The position numbers and the translations under genes are program-made. A stretch of 14,498 nt of DNA from Nitrospirota bacterium (lineage in GTDB: Bacteria; Nitrospirota; Nitrospiria; Nitrospirales; UBA8639): assembly GCA_029865515.1 (NCBI GenBank), contig JAOUGQ010000054.1, positions 1-14,498 on the forward strand, in the 5' to 3' direction. Positions within the stretch are counted from its first letter, which is position 1; each line of letters begins with the position of its first letter. Of the stretch, positions 1 through 7,386 are shown one piece after another. Below the pieces are notes generated by a model that was given only the letters and a program-made list of their open reading frames with translations, was not told where the DNA came from and made no database searches.

Positions 1-172
1 TTATCGGCTTCTCAAAAAGGATGGGGAGTGGTGGGTGTATGATGTGGTGATTGATGGCGTGAGTTTGATGAAAAATTATCGGGGGCAATTTTCCCGTATC
101 ATTGACTCCTCCTCGTTTGAAGGTCTCCTCGAAAAGCTCCGTTCAAAAGCTGACCTGGGAACTTCGTCCTAA
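1..172 (+). CDS. mlaC: MlaC/Ttg2D-family phospholipid-transport periplasmic protein, C-terminal fragment
   Basis: The frame is open from base 2 to a TAA at 170-172 and gives 56 residues; the 5' part lies outside the window. The pattern WWVYDVVIDGVSLMKNYR, followed by QFSRII, is the C-terminal signature of the MlaC/Ttg2D (toluene-tolerance, PF05494) family. Family knowledge: these periplasmic proteins shuttle phospholipid between an MCE-type ABC transporter in the inner membrane and the outer membrane, maintaining outer-membrane asymmetry. The next gene, an outer-membrane barrel protein, begins 12 nt downstream, which fits an envelope operon. The family call is firm from the motif. The exact role is inferred because the rest of the transporter operon is not visible. 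Confidence 0.82.
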   Translation, partial: YRLLKKDGEWWVYDVVIDGVSLMKNYRGQFSRIIDSSSFEGLLEKLRSKADLGTSS

Positions 173-184
173 GGAACCGGCTTT

Positions 185-1396
185 GTGATACCTCTCCGTT
201 TGGGGTGCCTGGCGGCACTTTTCTGCCTGGCCATGGCAGGAGGTGTCGTCCCCTCATCCGTCGTTCTTGCCGAAAATTCCTTTTTTGTCGTTCCCGCTCT
301 TTCCACCTCAAAAAATGATGGCCAAGACTTTGGCCTTATTATTCCGGTGTTGAATTCGGATGCGGAAGGCAACCTCCGCACTCTTTTTGCCCCGATGCTG
401 ATTCATAATTCGTATCTGGGAGTCCGGGGAACCTTGAATTATTTTCATTATTGGTCAGGTGGCAGCCAAATGGAGGCGGTCGGTTCTTACACTGAGGAAA
501 TTGAACGGAAGCTGAAGTTTCGTTACCAGGACCCCGGGTTTATCGAAGGGTTGTTTTTTGTCGACATTGGAGCGCAGTTTTTTAAAAATGCCACCAAGCG
601 ATTTTTTGGCTTAGGGCAGACCACTGTTAAACATAATGAAACGAACTATACCGGGCGTGAAATTCAGGCCCATTGGAACTTTGGAATCCATATCAATGAT
701 GTGACTCGTTTGTCGGTCAATCAAAGGTTTCGGGAAGTGGAAATTCAACCTGGAGGGGTGGATGATGAGCCATATGCTAAGGATCGTTTTTCGAATGTTC
801 CGGGAATAAAAGGGGCGACGATTTTAGCTCATCGCCTCGTGTTTCAATATGACTCCAGGGATAACCTCAATACCCCCACGGCAGGCACTCGTTTTGAAGC
901 GTTTGGTGAACTGGCACAGAACTTTGATCGCGGGAAGGAAGACGATCTAATGTATTTTCGATCAGGACTTGATATCAGAAAACTAATCCCGAGTCCCTCA
1001 AAACGGTATATTTTTGTGGCCAGGGCTATGCTGCAATTAAGTTTTGGCGATGGGATACCCTTTTACGAGCAAAGTTCCCTGGGTGGGGAAGAAAATCTGA
1101 GGGGATATGGGAGGGACCGGTTTATTGATAAACATATGGTGGCCTTTAATGCAGAAGAGCGCATTCATCTGTTTGGAATTAAAATGTTTAACGTCAATCT
1201 CGAATGCGAAATGGTGCCTTTTGTGGATATGGGGAGGACCTATCGAGATTTTAAATACCGCCAGTTTAATGACTGGGAAATTACGCCTGGAGTGGGATTT
1301 AGAGGAATTGTACGCCCCAATGTCATGGCTCGGGTGGATTGGGGTTACAGCAAGGAAGGTGGAGCCGTTTTTGCGGGGTTAAACTATCCCTTCTGA
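185..1396 (+). CDS. POTRA-less Omp85/BamA-superfamily outer-membrane beta-barrel protein
   Basis: 403 aa. It starts at GTG 185 with AAGGA (171-175) upstream. This start gives a clean Sec signal peptide (residues 1 to about 29, ending VVLA before ENS), whereas the internal ATG at 233 would cut the signal short. The mature protein goes straight into amphipathic beta strands. It carries the Omp85 barrel signature RGY at residues 306-308 (LRGYGRDRF), which corresponds to the conserved loop-6 V/I-RG-F/Y motif, and it ends in a C-terminal Phe typical of outer-membrane barrels. A BamA or TamA would carry several POTRA repeats (roughly 75 aa each) before the barrel, and there is no room for even one here. 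It therefore fits the surface-antigen D15 domain (PF01103) alone. A role in outer-membrane protein or lipid handling is suggested only by its mlaC neighbour; a self-standing pore is also possible. Confidence 0.8.
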   Translation: MIPLRLGCLAALFCLAMAGGVVPSSVVLAENSFFVVPALSTSKNDGQDFGLIIPVLNSDAEGNLRTLFAPMLIHNSYLGVRGTLNYFHYWSGGSQMEAVGSYTEEIERKLKFRYQDPGFIEGLFFVDIGAQFFKNATKRFFGLGQTTVKHNETNYTGREIQAHWNFGIHINDVTRLSVNQRFREVEIQPGGVDDEPYAKDRFSNVPGIKGATILAHRLVFQYDSRDNLNTPTAGTRFEAFGELAQNFDRGKEDDLMYFRSGLDIRKLIPSPSKRYIFVARAMLQLSFGDGIPFYEQSSLGGEENLRGYGRDRFIDKHMVAFNAEERIHLFGIKMFNVNLECEMVPFVDMGRTYRDFKYRQFNDWEITPGVGFRGIVRPNVMARVDWGYSKEGGAVFAGLNYPF

Positions 1397-1437
1397 AGGC
1401 AAAAATTGAAAAGATCGATCTGCTGATAAGATTGCCG

Positions 1438-2196
1438 ATGATGAGTCGTTATGTGGGTTTAGGGGTACTTCTCTTGATGGTAGGTATTTTCTGCTGTCCC
1501 AGAGGAGTATTAAAGGCGGAAGATTCAATCGATCGGCAATTTCCGGTTGACCTCGAAAGAGAGCTGGAGAGTTTGGTGAGAGATGGGACAGCATATTCGA
1601 AGGATCCGGACCGGTTGCTTCGACTAGCAAGTTTGTATTTGGACTTGGGATATGGGGGGTATGTCGAGCGGGAGAAAAAGGTAGCGGCCTTTCAGGAGGG
1701 AGCCCGGGTTGCCCAAAAGGCGCTGGATCTTCGGGAGTCCTCTGCCGATGCCCATTTTTTGTATGCTGCCAATCTCGGGAGCGCTGCGGAGTTGCAAGGG
1801 TTGGTGATCGTGGCATTGAACCTTCAGCAGTTAAAGGATCATGTGCATCGGGCGTTGGAACTTGATGAACGCTATGTTCCAGCCCACCATATGCTAGGGC
1901 GGATGTATGAGGAATTGCCCTGGTTTTTGGGGGGAAATCAGAAGGCAGCAGTGGAGCACTTAAAAACAGCGGTCTCTCTTGATGTCCTGTATGCCCCGGC
2001 ACGGCTGGATCTGGCCCGGTGGTATATGAAACACGGGCAACATGGTGAGGCGGTGAGGGAGTTAACCCTGGTGGTTGAAACGCCACCTCTCACCAAACGA
2101 TGGATTTGGGAACGAATTCATCGACCTGAAGCCCAAGCGCTATTACAGCAGATTGTCACTCAAGAAGGTTTTGATCCTTCCCGCGTGAATCCCTAA
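1438..2196 (+). CDS. Exported TPR-repeat protein
   Basis: 252 aa from ATG 1438 (ATG 1441 is equally possible). The frame is open further upstream into the previous gene, but the tandem ATGs begin a signal peptide: MMSRY, a hydrophobic run to about residue 20, then a likely cut after LKA before ED. No strong ribosome-binding site is visible. The mature part is helical with TPR-like repeats: a first unit around RLLRLASLYLDLG, then DAHFLYAANLGSAAE, a stretch ending in RALELDERYVPAHHMLGRMY, and KTAVSLDVLYAPARLDLARWY. The LPWFLGGNQKAAVEHL segment resembles TPR proteins of the RMDN/TRAP-associated type. It probably acts in the periplasm as a protein-interaction scaffold. It lies 41 nt after the barrel gene, so co-transcription is likely. 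A partner cannot be named from sequence. Confidence 0.75.
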   Translation: MMSRYVGLGVLLLMVGIFCCPRGVLKAEDSIDRQFPVDLERELESLVRDGTAYSKDPDRLLRLASLYLDLGYGGYVEREKKVAAFQEGARVAQKALDLRESSADAHFLYAANLGSAAELQGLVIVALNLQQLKDHVHRALELDERYVPAHHMLGRMYEELPWFLGGNQKAAVEHLKTAVSLDVLYAPARLDLARWYMKHGQHGEAVRELTLVVETPPLTKRWIWERIHRPEAQALLQQIVTQEGFDPSRVNP

Positions 2197-2214
2197 AGAT
2201 GGTTGTTCTGATGC

Positions 2215-2243
2215 TTGACAGGCTATATCAGCTATGGGAAAAT
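2215..2243 (+). promoter_or_regulatory. Candidate sigma70 promoter for dxs-ispG
   Basis: A perfect -35 hexamer TTGACA (2215-2220) is followed after 17 nt by GAAAAT (2238-2243), a 4/6 match to the -10 consensus. It lies in the 129-nt gap between the TPR gene and dxs, about 80 nt before the dxs start. The spacing and the -35 are good and the -10 is mediocre. No start-site data are available. Confidence 0.45.
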
Positions 2244-2249
2244 TTTCCC
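2236..2249. repeat. Perfect 14-bp palindrome GGGAAAATTTTCCC over the candidate -10
   Basis: The 14 bases are a perfect inverted repeat with no spacer. They cover the -10 element of the candidate dxs promoter. Such a position would suit an operator for a dimeric regulator. It could alternatively form a short 5-bp hairpin at the end of the TPR transcript, but no T-run follows. No specific regulator is recognised. Confidence 0.4.
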
Positions 2250-2325
2250 TAAGTTATGTGCAGGTGGTATCTTTCCTATATTATTCCCTTAGAAAGCTTT
2301 ATGTTCTTTCCAGAAAGGATGAGCA

Positions 2326-4221
2326 ATGTCCTTGTTAAAAAGGATTGAAAGTCCGGCAGATTTAAAGAAACTTTCTCAGGATCAATTTCCGGAACTCTGT
2401 CAGGAGATTCGGGAACTGATCATAGAAGTCATCTCCCATGTTGGCGGTCACTTGGCCTCCAACTTAGGTGTAGTAGAGCTGACGGTGGCTTTGCAGTATT
2501 TATTGAACACCCCAGACGATAAGATTGTCTGGGATACGAGTAATCAGGCCTATACCCACAAACTCTTAACGGGCCGTCGGGAGCAGTTTCATACGGTCCG
2601 CCAATTTGGCGGATTAAGCGGGTTTTGTAAGCGTGAAGAAAGTATCTATGACACGTTTAATGCGGGACATGCCGGAACAGGGGTGTCTGCCGCTGTAGGT
2701 TTTGTGGAAGCTCGTGAGCAATTAGGCAAATCGAATAAGGTCGTTTGTGTGGTGGGAGATGGTGCCCTCACTGCCGGAATGACGTTGGAAGGTTTGCAGC
2801 ATGCTGGCGATATGGGGCGGGATTTTGTTGTGATTTTGAATGATAATCAGATGTCGATCTCCCGAAATGTCGGAGCGATTTCCGCCTATCTCAATCGGAC
2901 TTTTACCGGAGAGTTCTACACAAGGCTTCGGGAGGAAACCTCTCACCTGTTGGAAACGATTCCGCAAATCGGAGAACCGGTGAAGCGAATGGCCATTCGG
3001 GCCGAGGAACTGGCGAAAGGCTTCCTCCTGCCTGGTTTATTATTTGAAGAGCTGGGATTCCGGTATGTTGGTCCTATTGATGGACATAACTTTGAGCATT
3101 TATTGCCTACTTTAGAAAATGTGTTGAAATTAAAAGGGCCCACTCTTCTGCATGTGATTACCAAAAAAGGATTGGGCTTTGAGCCAGCCATGAAGAATCC
3201 GGTATGGTTTCATGCGTGTTCCCCTTTTGATGCGAAGACCGGGCAACCGATGAAAAAGCCGGGGTATCCCTCTTATAGTTCGATTGCTGCAAAAACGCTG
3301 ATTCGGCAGGCCCACAAGGATAAACGGGTCGTGGTAATTACCGCCGCAATGTGCGAGGGAACCGGAATGTCTGAATTTGAAAGGGAGTTTCCCTCCCGGC
3401 TAATCGATGTAGGGATTGCCGAGCAACATGCGGTAACCTACGCGGCCGGTCTTGCGGCTGAAAGTATGCGTCCGGTCATCTGTATGTATTCCACCTTTTT
3501 GCAGCGGGCCTATGATCAGGTGGTTCACGATGTGGCGACCCAAAATCTCCCGGTCACGTTTTGTATTGATCGGGGAGGTTTGGTGGCGGAAGATGGAACC
3601 ACCCATCATGGGGCATTTGATTATGCCTATCTGCGGCATATTCCGAACATGGTCATTATGGCTCCAAAAGATGAAAATGAACTTCAACATATGGTGCAAA
3701 CAGGATTGGTGCATGATGGGCCTGTCGCTGTGCGATATCCCCGGGGGAGTAGTATAGGTGTGCCCTTAGACCCTGAGCCAATTCCCCTTTCTATTGGACA
3801 GGGAGAGCTTTTGTCTGACGGGCGAGATATCGCGATCATTGCGATCGGGGTTACGGTTTCAGAGGCCATGAAAGCGGCCGACCGATTGAACGAAGATGGC
3901 GTGTCGGTAGCGGTCGTGAATGCACGGTTTGTCAAGCCTCTGGATGAAACGCTTATTCGAGAAGTTGCCAAAAAGGTGAAGTGCCTGATTACAGTGGAGG
4001 AGGGGTGCCGAATGGGCGGGTTTGGATCGGCAGTGTTGGAGTTTTTATCAGCGGAAGAATGTTGGGATCTGCCGACCAAAGTGCTAGGGCTGCCTGATTG
4101 GTATATTGAGCAAGGGCCACAGGATTTACTCCGGGAAAAGTATGGGCTAACCGCTGATGGAATTTATGAGCAGGCTAAAGCCTTATATGACCGGGTTTCT
4201 CTGCAAGCGGTAATTCGTTAG
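2326..4221 (+). CDS. dxs: 1-deoxy-D-xylulose-5-phosphate synthase
   Basis: 631 aa (E. coli enzyme 620). ATG 2326 has AAAGGA (2314-2319) 6 nt upstream. It condenses pyruvate and glyceraldehyde-3-phosphate to DXP using thiamine diphosphate (TPP), the first step of the MEP isoprenoid pathway, in the cytosol. The N-terminal TPP domain has H42 (E. coli H49), GHAGTG with H115, and the GDG...N motif (D145, N174). The DGHN motif follows. The pyrimidine-binding domain has E366 in GIAEQHAVTYAAGLA, the YSTFLQRAYDQVVHDV block, and D423/H427 in EDGTTHHGAFD. The C-terminal transketolase-like domain is intact. One oddity: the usual DVGHQAYPHK block reads DTSNQAYTHK, so Asn73 replaces the His equivalent to E. 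coli H80, a residue near the cofactor diphosphate. All other catalytic positions I can align are kept, so it is probably active. ispG begins 9 nt after its stop. Confidence 0.97.
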   Translation: MSLLKRIESPADLKKLSQDQFPELCQEIRELIIEVISHVGGHLASNLGVVELTVALQYLLNTPDDKIVWDTSNQAYTHKLLTGRREQFHTVRQFGGLSGFCKREESIYDTFNAGHAGTGVSAAVGFVEAREQLGKSNKVVCVVGDGALTAGMTLEGLQHAGDMGRDFVVILNDNQMSISRNVGAISAYLNRTFTGEFYTRLREETSHLLETIPQIGEPVKRMAIRAEELAKGFLLPGLLFEELGFRYVGPIDGHNFEHLLPTLENVLKLKGPTLLHVITKKGLGFEPAMKNPVWFHACSPFDAKTGQPMKKPGYPSYSSIAAKTLIRQAHKDKRVVVITAAMCEGTGMSEFEREFPSRLIDVGIAEQHAVTYAAGLAAESMRPVICMYSTFLQRAYDQVVHDVATQNLPVTFCIDRGGLVAEDGTTHHGAFDYAYLRHIPNMVIMAPKDENELQHMVQTGLVHDGPVAVRYPRGSSIGVPLDPEPIPLSIGQGELLSDGRDIAIIAIGVTVSEAMKAADRLNEDGVSVAVVNARFVKPLDETLIREVAKKVKCLITVEEGCRMGGFGSAVLEFLSAEECWDLPTKVLGLPDWYIEQGPQDLLREKYGLTADGIYEQAKALYDRVSLQAVIR

Positions 4222-4230
4222 TATATTCTC

Positions 4231-5427
4231 GTGTATATTTCTCGACGAAAAACCAAGCAAATTCAGGTTGGGTCGGTCAAAATTGGCGGCGATGCGCCAA
4301 TTTCCGTCCAGTCCATGACTATTCCGCATCCAAGGGATGTTGCCGGAACTCTGGAGCAGATTCAGCGGTTAGAGCAAGCTGGGTGTGAATTAATTCGGGT
4401 GGCCGTCCCTGACATGGAAGCTGCTGATGCGCTACCAAAAATAAAATCGCAAATGACGACGCCATTGATCGCGGATATCCATTTTGATCATCGACTAGCC
4501 CTGAAAGCTGCGAAAGTGGTGGACTGTGTCCGTATTAATCCAGGCAATATTGGTCCCTGGTGGAAGACGGAAGAGGTGATTCAGGCTGTCAATGATAACG
4601 GTATTCCACTCAGAATCGGGGTGAATGGTGGTTCCTTAGAGAAGCATCTCCTTGAAAAATATGGCTATCCCACCGCCGAAGCGCTCGCGGAGTCCGCATT
4701 GAATGCGGTTCATGCTCTGGAAGATGTTGGATTTACTAATTTGAAAGTGTCTCTGAAAGCATCTGATGTTCACATGGCGATTGATGCCTATTGGTTGTTT
4801 GCGCAACAATCCAATTACCCCTTGCATATTGGGATTACTGAAGCAGGGACGGCGATGACCGGCGCAGTCAAATCCGCGATTGGGTTGGGATGGCTGCTTT
4901 CCCAGGGAATCGGCGATACTCTTCGTGTCTCCCTGGCTGCCGACCCTGTGGAAGAAGTCAAGGTGGGATTTGAAATTTTAAAATCGTTGGAGCTTCGTCA
5001 TCGGGGAGTCAATGTCATTGCCTGCCCCACCTGTGGACGAGTGGAAATTGACGTGGTGAAGATGGCCAATGAATTAGAGCATCGGTTGGTGCATATTACC
5101 AATCCCATCACCGTGTCCGTCTTAGGTTGTGTCGTGAATGGGATTGGGGAAGGGAAGGAAGCTGACATCGGGATAGCCGGAGGCCAAGGTGTTGGGATTT
5201 TGTTTAAAAAGGGAAAATTGTATAAACGTGTGCCATCTGAGGAGCTACTTGATACCTTGATTGAAGAAGTGGAGTTGATGGCCAAAGAGCAGAACGGCGA
5301 AAGAGCGAGTGGCCATGCTTCTGAGGCATCTGAAGGTGTAGCAATGAATCTCCCGCCCATGGAAGATCTTTCCTTGCCCTCCCTACGATCTTCCTCCAGA
5401 GAAATTCCAGTCCTGCCCCGTCAGTAA
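4231..5427 (+). CDS. ispG: 4-hydroxy-3-methylbut-2-enyl-diphosphate synthase (IspG)
   Basis: 398 aa from GTG 4231. No Shine-Dalgarno is visible, and the start lies 9 nt after the dxs stop, so translational coupling is likely. The enzyme reductively opens MEcPP to HMBPP in the MEP pathway using a [4Fe-4S] cluster. The N-terminal TIM barrel starts with RRKTKQIQVGSVKIGG and PISVQSMT. The C-terminal cluster domain carries C265 and C268 (CPTCGR), C300 (VLGCVVNG) and E307, which match the four E. coli ligands C270, C273, C305 and E312. The last ~45 residues (from about 353) form a low-complexity tail rich in Glu, Ala, Ser and Pro that core bacterial IspG does not need (E. coli 372 aa). dxs plus ispG gives two MEP steps in one unit. 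The tail could be dispensable. Confidence 0.96.
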   Translation: MYISRRKTKQIQVGSVKIGGDAPISVQSMTIPHPRDVAGTLEQIQRLEQAGCELIRVAVPDMEAADALPKIKSQMTTPLIADIHFDHRLALKAAKVVDCVRINPGNIGPWWKTEEVIQAVNDNGIPLRIGVNGGSLEKHLLEKYGYPTAEALAESALNAVHALEDVGFTNLKVSLKASDVHMAIDAYWLFAQQSNYPLHIGITEAGTAMTGAVKSAIGLGWLLSQGIGDTLRVSLAADPVEEVKVGFEILKSLELRHRGVNVIACPTCGRVEIDVVKMANELEHRLVHITNPITVSVLGCVVNGIGEGKEADIGIAGGQGVGILFKKGKLYKRVPSEELLDTLIEEVELMAKEQNGERASGHASEASEGVAMNLPPMEDLSLPSLRSSSREIPVLPRQ

Positions 5428-5469
5428 TGACTTCAGTCTTTTTGAAGCCAGAGCAGGAGAAAGCCGTTC

Positions 5470-5485
5470 TCTCTTGTGCAAGAGA
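5470..5485. repeat. Short inverted repeat between ispG and tRNA-Cys
   Basis: TCTCTT GTGC AAGAGA forms a 6-bp stem with a 4-nt loop in the 87-nt gap. It is not followed by a T-run on the + strand, so it is at best a weak terminator of the dxs-ispG transcript. It also overlaps the candidate -35 of the tRNA promoter. Confidence 0.3.
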
Positions 5486-5503
5486 AAATAGACTCCTTAT
5501 AAT
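5474..5503 (+). promoter_or_regulatory. Candidate tRNA-Cys promoter with perfect -10
   Basis: A consensus TATAAT (5498-5503) sits 11 nt before the first base of tRNA-Cys. TTGTGC (5474-5479; 3/6 to the -35 consensus) lies 18 nt upstream of it. The spacing to the mature tRNA 5' end fits a short leader. A strong -10 and a poor -35 make it plausible but unproven. Confidence 0.5.
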
Positions 5504-5514
5504 GCGTGCTTAGC

Positions 5515-5590
5515 GGCGCCGTACCCAAGTGGCTAAGGGAGCAGTCTGCAAAACTGCGATTCAGCGGTTCGAACCCGCTCGGCGCCTCCA
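5515..5590 (+). tRNA. tRNA-Cys (anticodon GCA)
   Basis: A full cloverleaf can be folded by eye. The acceptor stem is GGCGCCG (5515-5521) with CGGCGCC (5580-5586). The D stem is CCC/GGG. The anticodon stem GCAGT (5541-5545)/ACTGC (5553-5557) encloses loop CTGCAAA with anticodon GCA at 5548-5550. The T stem AGCGG/CCGCT encloses loop TTCGAAC (5568-5574). The discriminator base is T5587, the U73 identity element of bacterial tRNA-Cys, and the CCA end is encoded (5588-5590). Confidence 0.97.
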
Positions 5591-5672
5591 ATTATTTTCT
5601 CTAAGTTCCATCCTGTAAATTCGGTGGTGAATAGATGAAATATGCTGAATATCCGCAGGGAGTAAAGTAAGG

Positions 5673-6689
5673 ATGGCTGTACCTGTCTCTCAAATGTACA
5701 CTGTTGCCCAATATGCCCTGTCGCAACATTTGCGAGGTATAAAGCGGTACCCTTTAGTGCTGATGTTAGAGCCGCTATTTCGTTGTAACCTGGAATGCGC
5801 GGGTTGTGGAAAAATTCAATACCCTGATCATATTTTGAATCGGCGACTGACGCCGGAGCAATGCTGGGTTGCCGCTGATGAATGTGGGGCGCCCATTGTG
5901 AGTATTCCTGGAGGAGAGCCTCTGATTCATCCTGAAATGCCGGCTATTGTCGAAGGTCTGGTGAAGCGAAAGAAATATGTGTATTTGTGTACTAATGCTA
6001 TTCTGCTTGAACGGAAAATGCAGGATTATACTCCTACGAAATACCTTACCTTCAGTATACATATGGATGGTCTTAAGGAAGAGCATGACCAGGCCGTTTG
6101 TCGAGATGGCGTCTATGATGTGGCAGTAAAAGCCATCAAGGCTGCTTTAGCTCGAGGCTTCCGGGTGACCACCAATACGACCTTATTTGATGACGCTGCA
6201 CCTGTTCGTGTCAGGCGATTTTTTGATGAAATGATGGAGTTGGGTGTGGAAGGAATGATGATTTCCCCCGGATATAGTTATGAAAAGGCTCCAGACCAGA
6301 AGAGTTTTCTGAAACGTGACCGAACCCGTTCATTATTTACTCAATTGCTTTCCCAACGAAAACGCAGTTGGCAGTTCAACCAATCTCCGTTATTCCTGGA
6401 ATTCCTCATGGGAAAACGGGACTATGAGTGCACGCCTTGGGGGAATCCCACGTACAATATTTTTGGGTGGCAGCGTCCCTGTTATTTACTGCAAGATGGG
6501 TATGCCCCTACCTTTCGAGAATTAATGGAAGAAACGGAGTGGGATCGTTATGGGACTGGACGACATGAACAATGCCGTGATTGTATGGTGCATTGTGGAT
6601 ATGAAGCCTCGGCCGTAAAAGATACCTTTAGTTCATGGGGTGGGTTTTTGGGTACAGTCAGAGCGACCCTGTTTCCAAATGCTGTCTGA
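5673..6689 (+). CDS. hpnH: Adenosyl-hopene transferase HpnH (radical SAM)
   Basis: 338 aa. ATG 5673 has AGGGAG (5657-5662) upstream. Family knowledge: HpnH adds the 5'-deoxyadenosyl radical to diploptene to make adenosylhopane, the first step of C35 bacteriohopanepolyol synthesis, at the membrane. The radical-SAM cluster motif CxxxCxxC is at C38, C42 and C45 (RCNLECAGCGKIQYP), and the SAM-contacting GGEP motif is at about residues 80-83. The C-terminal half has the DUF3463-like region with TPWGNPTYNIFGWQRPCYLL and a final CRDCMVHCGYEASAV block. These are near-diagnostic for HpnH. Length matches the family. dxs and ispG upstream supply isoprenoid precursors for the hopane skeleton; no squalene-hopene cyclase is in the window. 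The tRNA between suggests a separate transcript. Confidence 0.95.
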   Translation: MAVPVSQMYTVAQYALSQHLRGIKRYPLVLMLEPLFRCNLECAGCGKIQYPDHILNRRLTPEQCWVAADECGAPIVSIPGGEPLIHPEMPAIVEGLVKRKKYVYLCTNAILLERKMQDYTPTKYLTFSIHMDGLKEEHDQAVCRDGVYDVAVKAIKAALARGFRVTTNTTLFDDAAPVRVRRFFDEMMELGVEGMMISPGYSYEKAPDQKSFLKRDRTRSLFTQLLSQRKRSWQFNQSPLFLEFLMGKRDYECTPWGNPTYNIFGWQRPCYLLQDGYAPTFRELMEETEWDRYGTGRHEQCRDCMVHCGYEASAVKDTFSSWGGFLGTVRATLFPNAV

Positions 6690-6766
6690 GGCATATTCTC
6701 CTCTCAGTTCTTCTCACCGTTTCATTCGCAATTGTCTCAATGTTTAGTTAAGGGAAAAGGGTATCC

Positions 6767-7114
6767 ATGGGCTCAGATATTTTCTCAAACGGAAACCCTC
6801 AATCCTGGGAAGGCCGGAGTATTCAGCCTTCAGATGAAAAAGAATTGCATGAAGCCATAGGTCGAGCGTTTGACTATCGAGGCGATGTGACGATTCAACT
6901 CAAAACGGGGGAGCAGGTAATTGGATACGTGTTTGATCGCCATGAGGATGTTCCCCAGCCATATGTCAAGGTATTCTTGCCAAATAGTCAGGAGCCGCAC
7001 GTTGTGTCGTACCAGGATATTGCTGGAGTCGTGTTTACAGGTGAAGATACGGCTTTTGGTCGATCTTGGGAGGACTGGGCTCAAAAATGGAAGAAGCCTG
7101 AATCAAGCTCTTAA
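6767..7114 (+). CDS. Uncharacterised small soluble protein downstream of hpnH
   Basis: 115 aa. ATG 6767 has an A/G-rich ribosome-binding site (AAAAGGG) just upstream. There is no signal peptide, membrane helix or cysteine. The core reads as a small beta barrel: RGDVTIQLKTGEQVIGYVF, then YVKVFLP, then VVSYQDIAGVVFTGEDTAFGRSWEDW. The 'strand-turn-GYV-strand' layout recalls Sm-like or SH3-like small barrels, but this is a visual impression. I recall similar short proteins next to hpnH in other bacteria, and the 77-nt spacing supports co-transcription. A role in hopanoid synthesis is inference. I do not recognise a characterised homologue. Confidence 0.75.
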   Translation: MGSDIFSNGNPQSWEGRSIQPSDEKELHEAIGRAFDYRGDVTIQLKTGEQVIGYVFDRHEDVPQPYVKVFLPNSQEPHVVSYQDIAGVVFTGEDTAFGRSWEDWAQKWKKPESSS

Positions 7115-7386
7115 CATACCATCTTCTTGAAATCGTTTTTCCCCGCCGTTTTCACAAGCATCCCTTGAGCAAAAGCCTCTTTCCCTTTTTGGTGAGGCCA
7201 CCGATGGGTAGGAGAAAATAGCTTGATCTTGGAATTCCCAGCCCAAATATTTTTTCTTTAAAAACGCAGTCCAGTAAGTAGGCCAGCGGCGTGCCGGAAC
7301 AGAAGAATTGATTGACGGTTGGCTTCTGACTGTGATAGAAGTCCTGAACTTTTTTGGGCCAAGAGACCTAGGGGCCCAAACGATTT
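7115..7386. other. Non-coding gap between the hopanoid genes and the electron-transport operon
   Basis: About 270 nt (up to 326 if the downstream gene starts at 7441) with no recognisable gene on either strand. It contains GCCTC/GAGGC (7175-7179, 7194-7198) with a 14-nt loop, followed on the minus strand by TTTT. A TTGACG at 7312-7317 has only weak -10 candidates about 16 nt downstream. The 8-bp inverted repeat at 7353-7380 closes the gap. It probably carries the leader or promoter of the downstream operon, but I cannot point to a convincing promoter. Confidence 0.5.
7353..7380 (+). terminator. Inverted repeat TTTGGGCC-12 nt-GGCCCAAA, possible terminator or attenuator
   Basis: The 8-bp arms (7353-7360 and 7373-7380) are perfectly complementary and half G+C. 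The loop is 12 nt, and CGATTTTTGG with five T follows on the + strand. This resembles an intrinsic terminator with a short spacer before the T-run. It lies just before, or inside the leader of, the next gene. It could end the hpnH-unit transcript about 240 nt after the last stop, or act as an attenuator. Confidence 0.4.

Noticed and set aside
1339..1437. Upstream extension of the TPR protein frame
   Set aside because: It overlaps the end of the barrel gene and would put 33 residues before a clear signal peptide that starts at ATG 1438 or 1441.
1379..2086. Long minus-strand frame opposite the TPR gene
   Set aside because: The Pro/His/Ser-rich translation is typical of the shadow of a coding strand; the + strand product has a signal peptide and TPR repeats.
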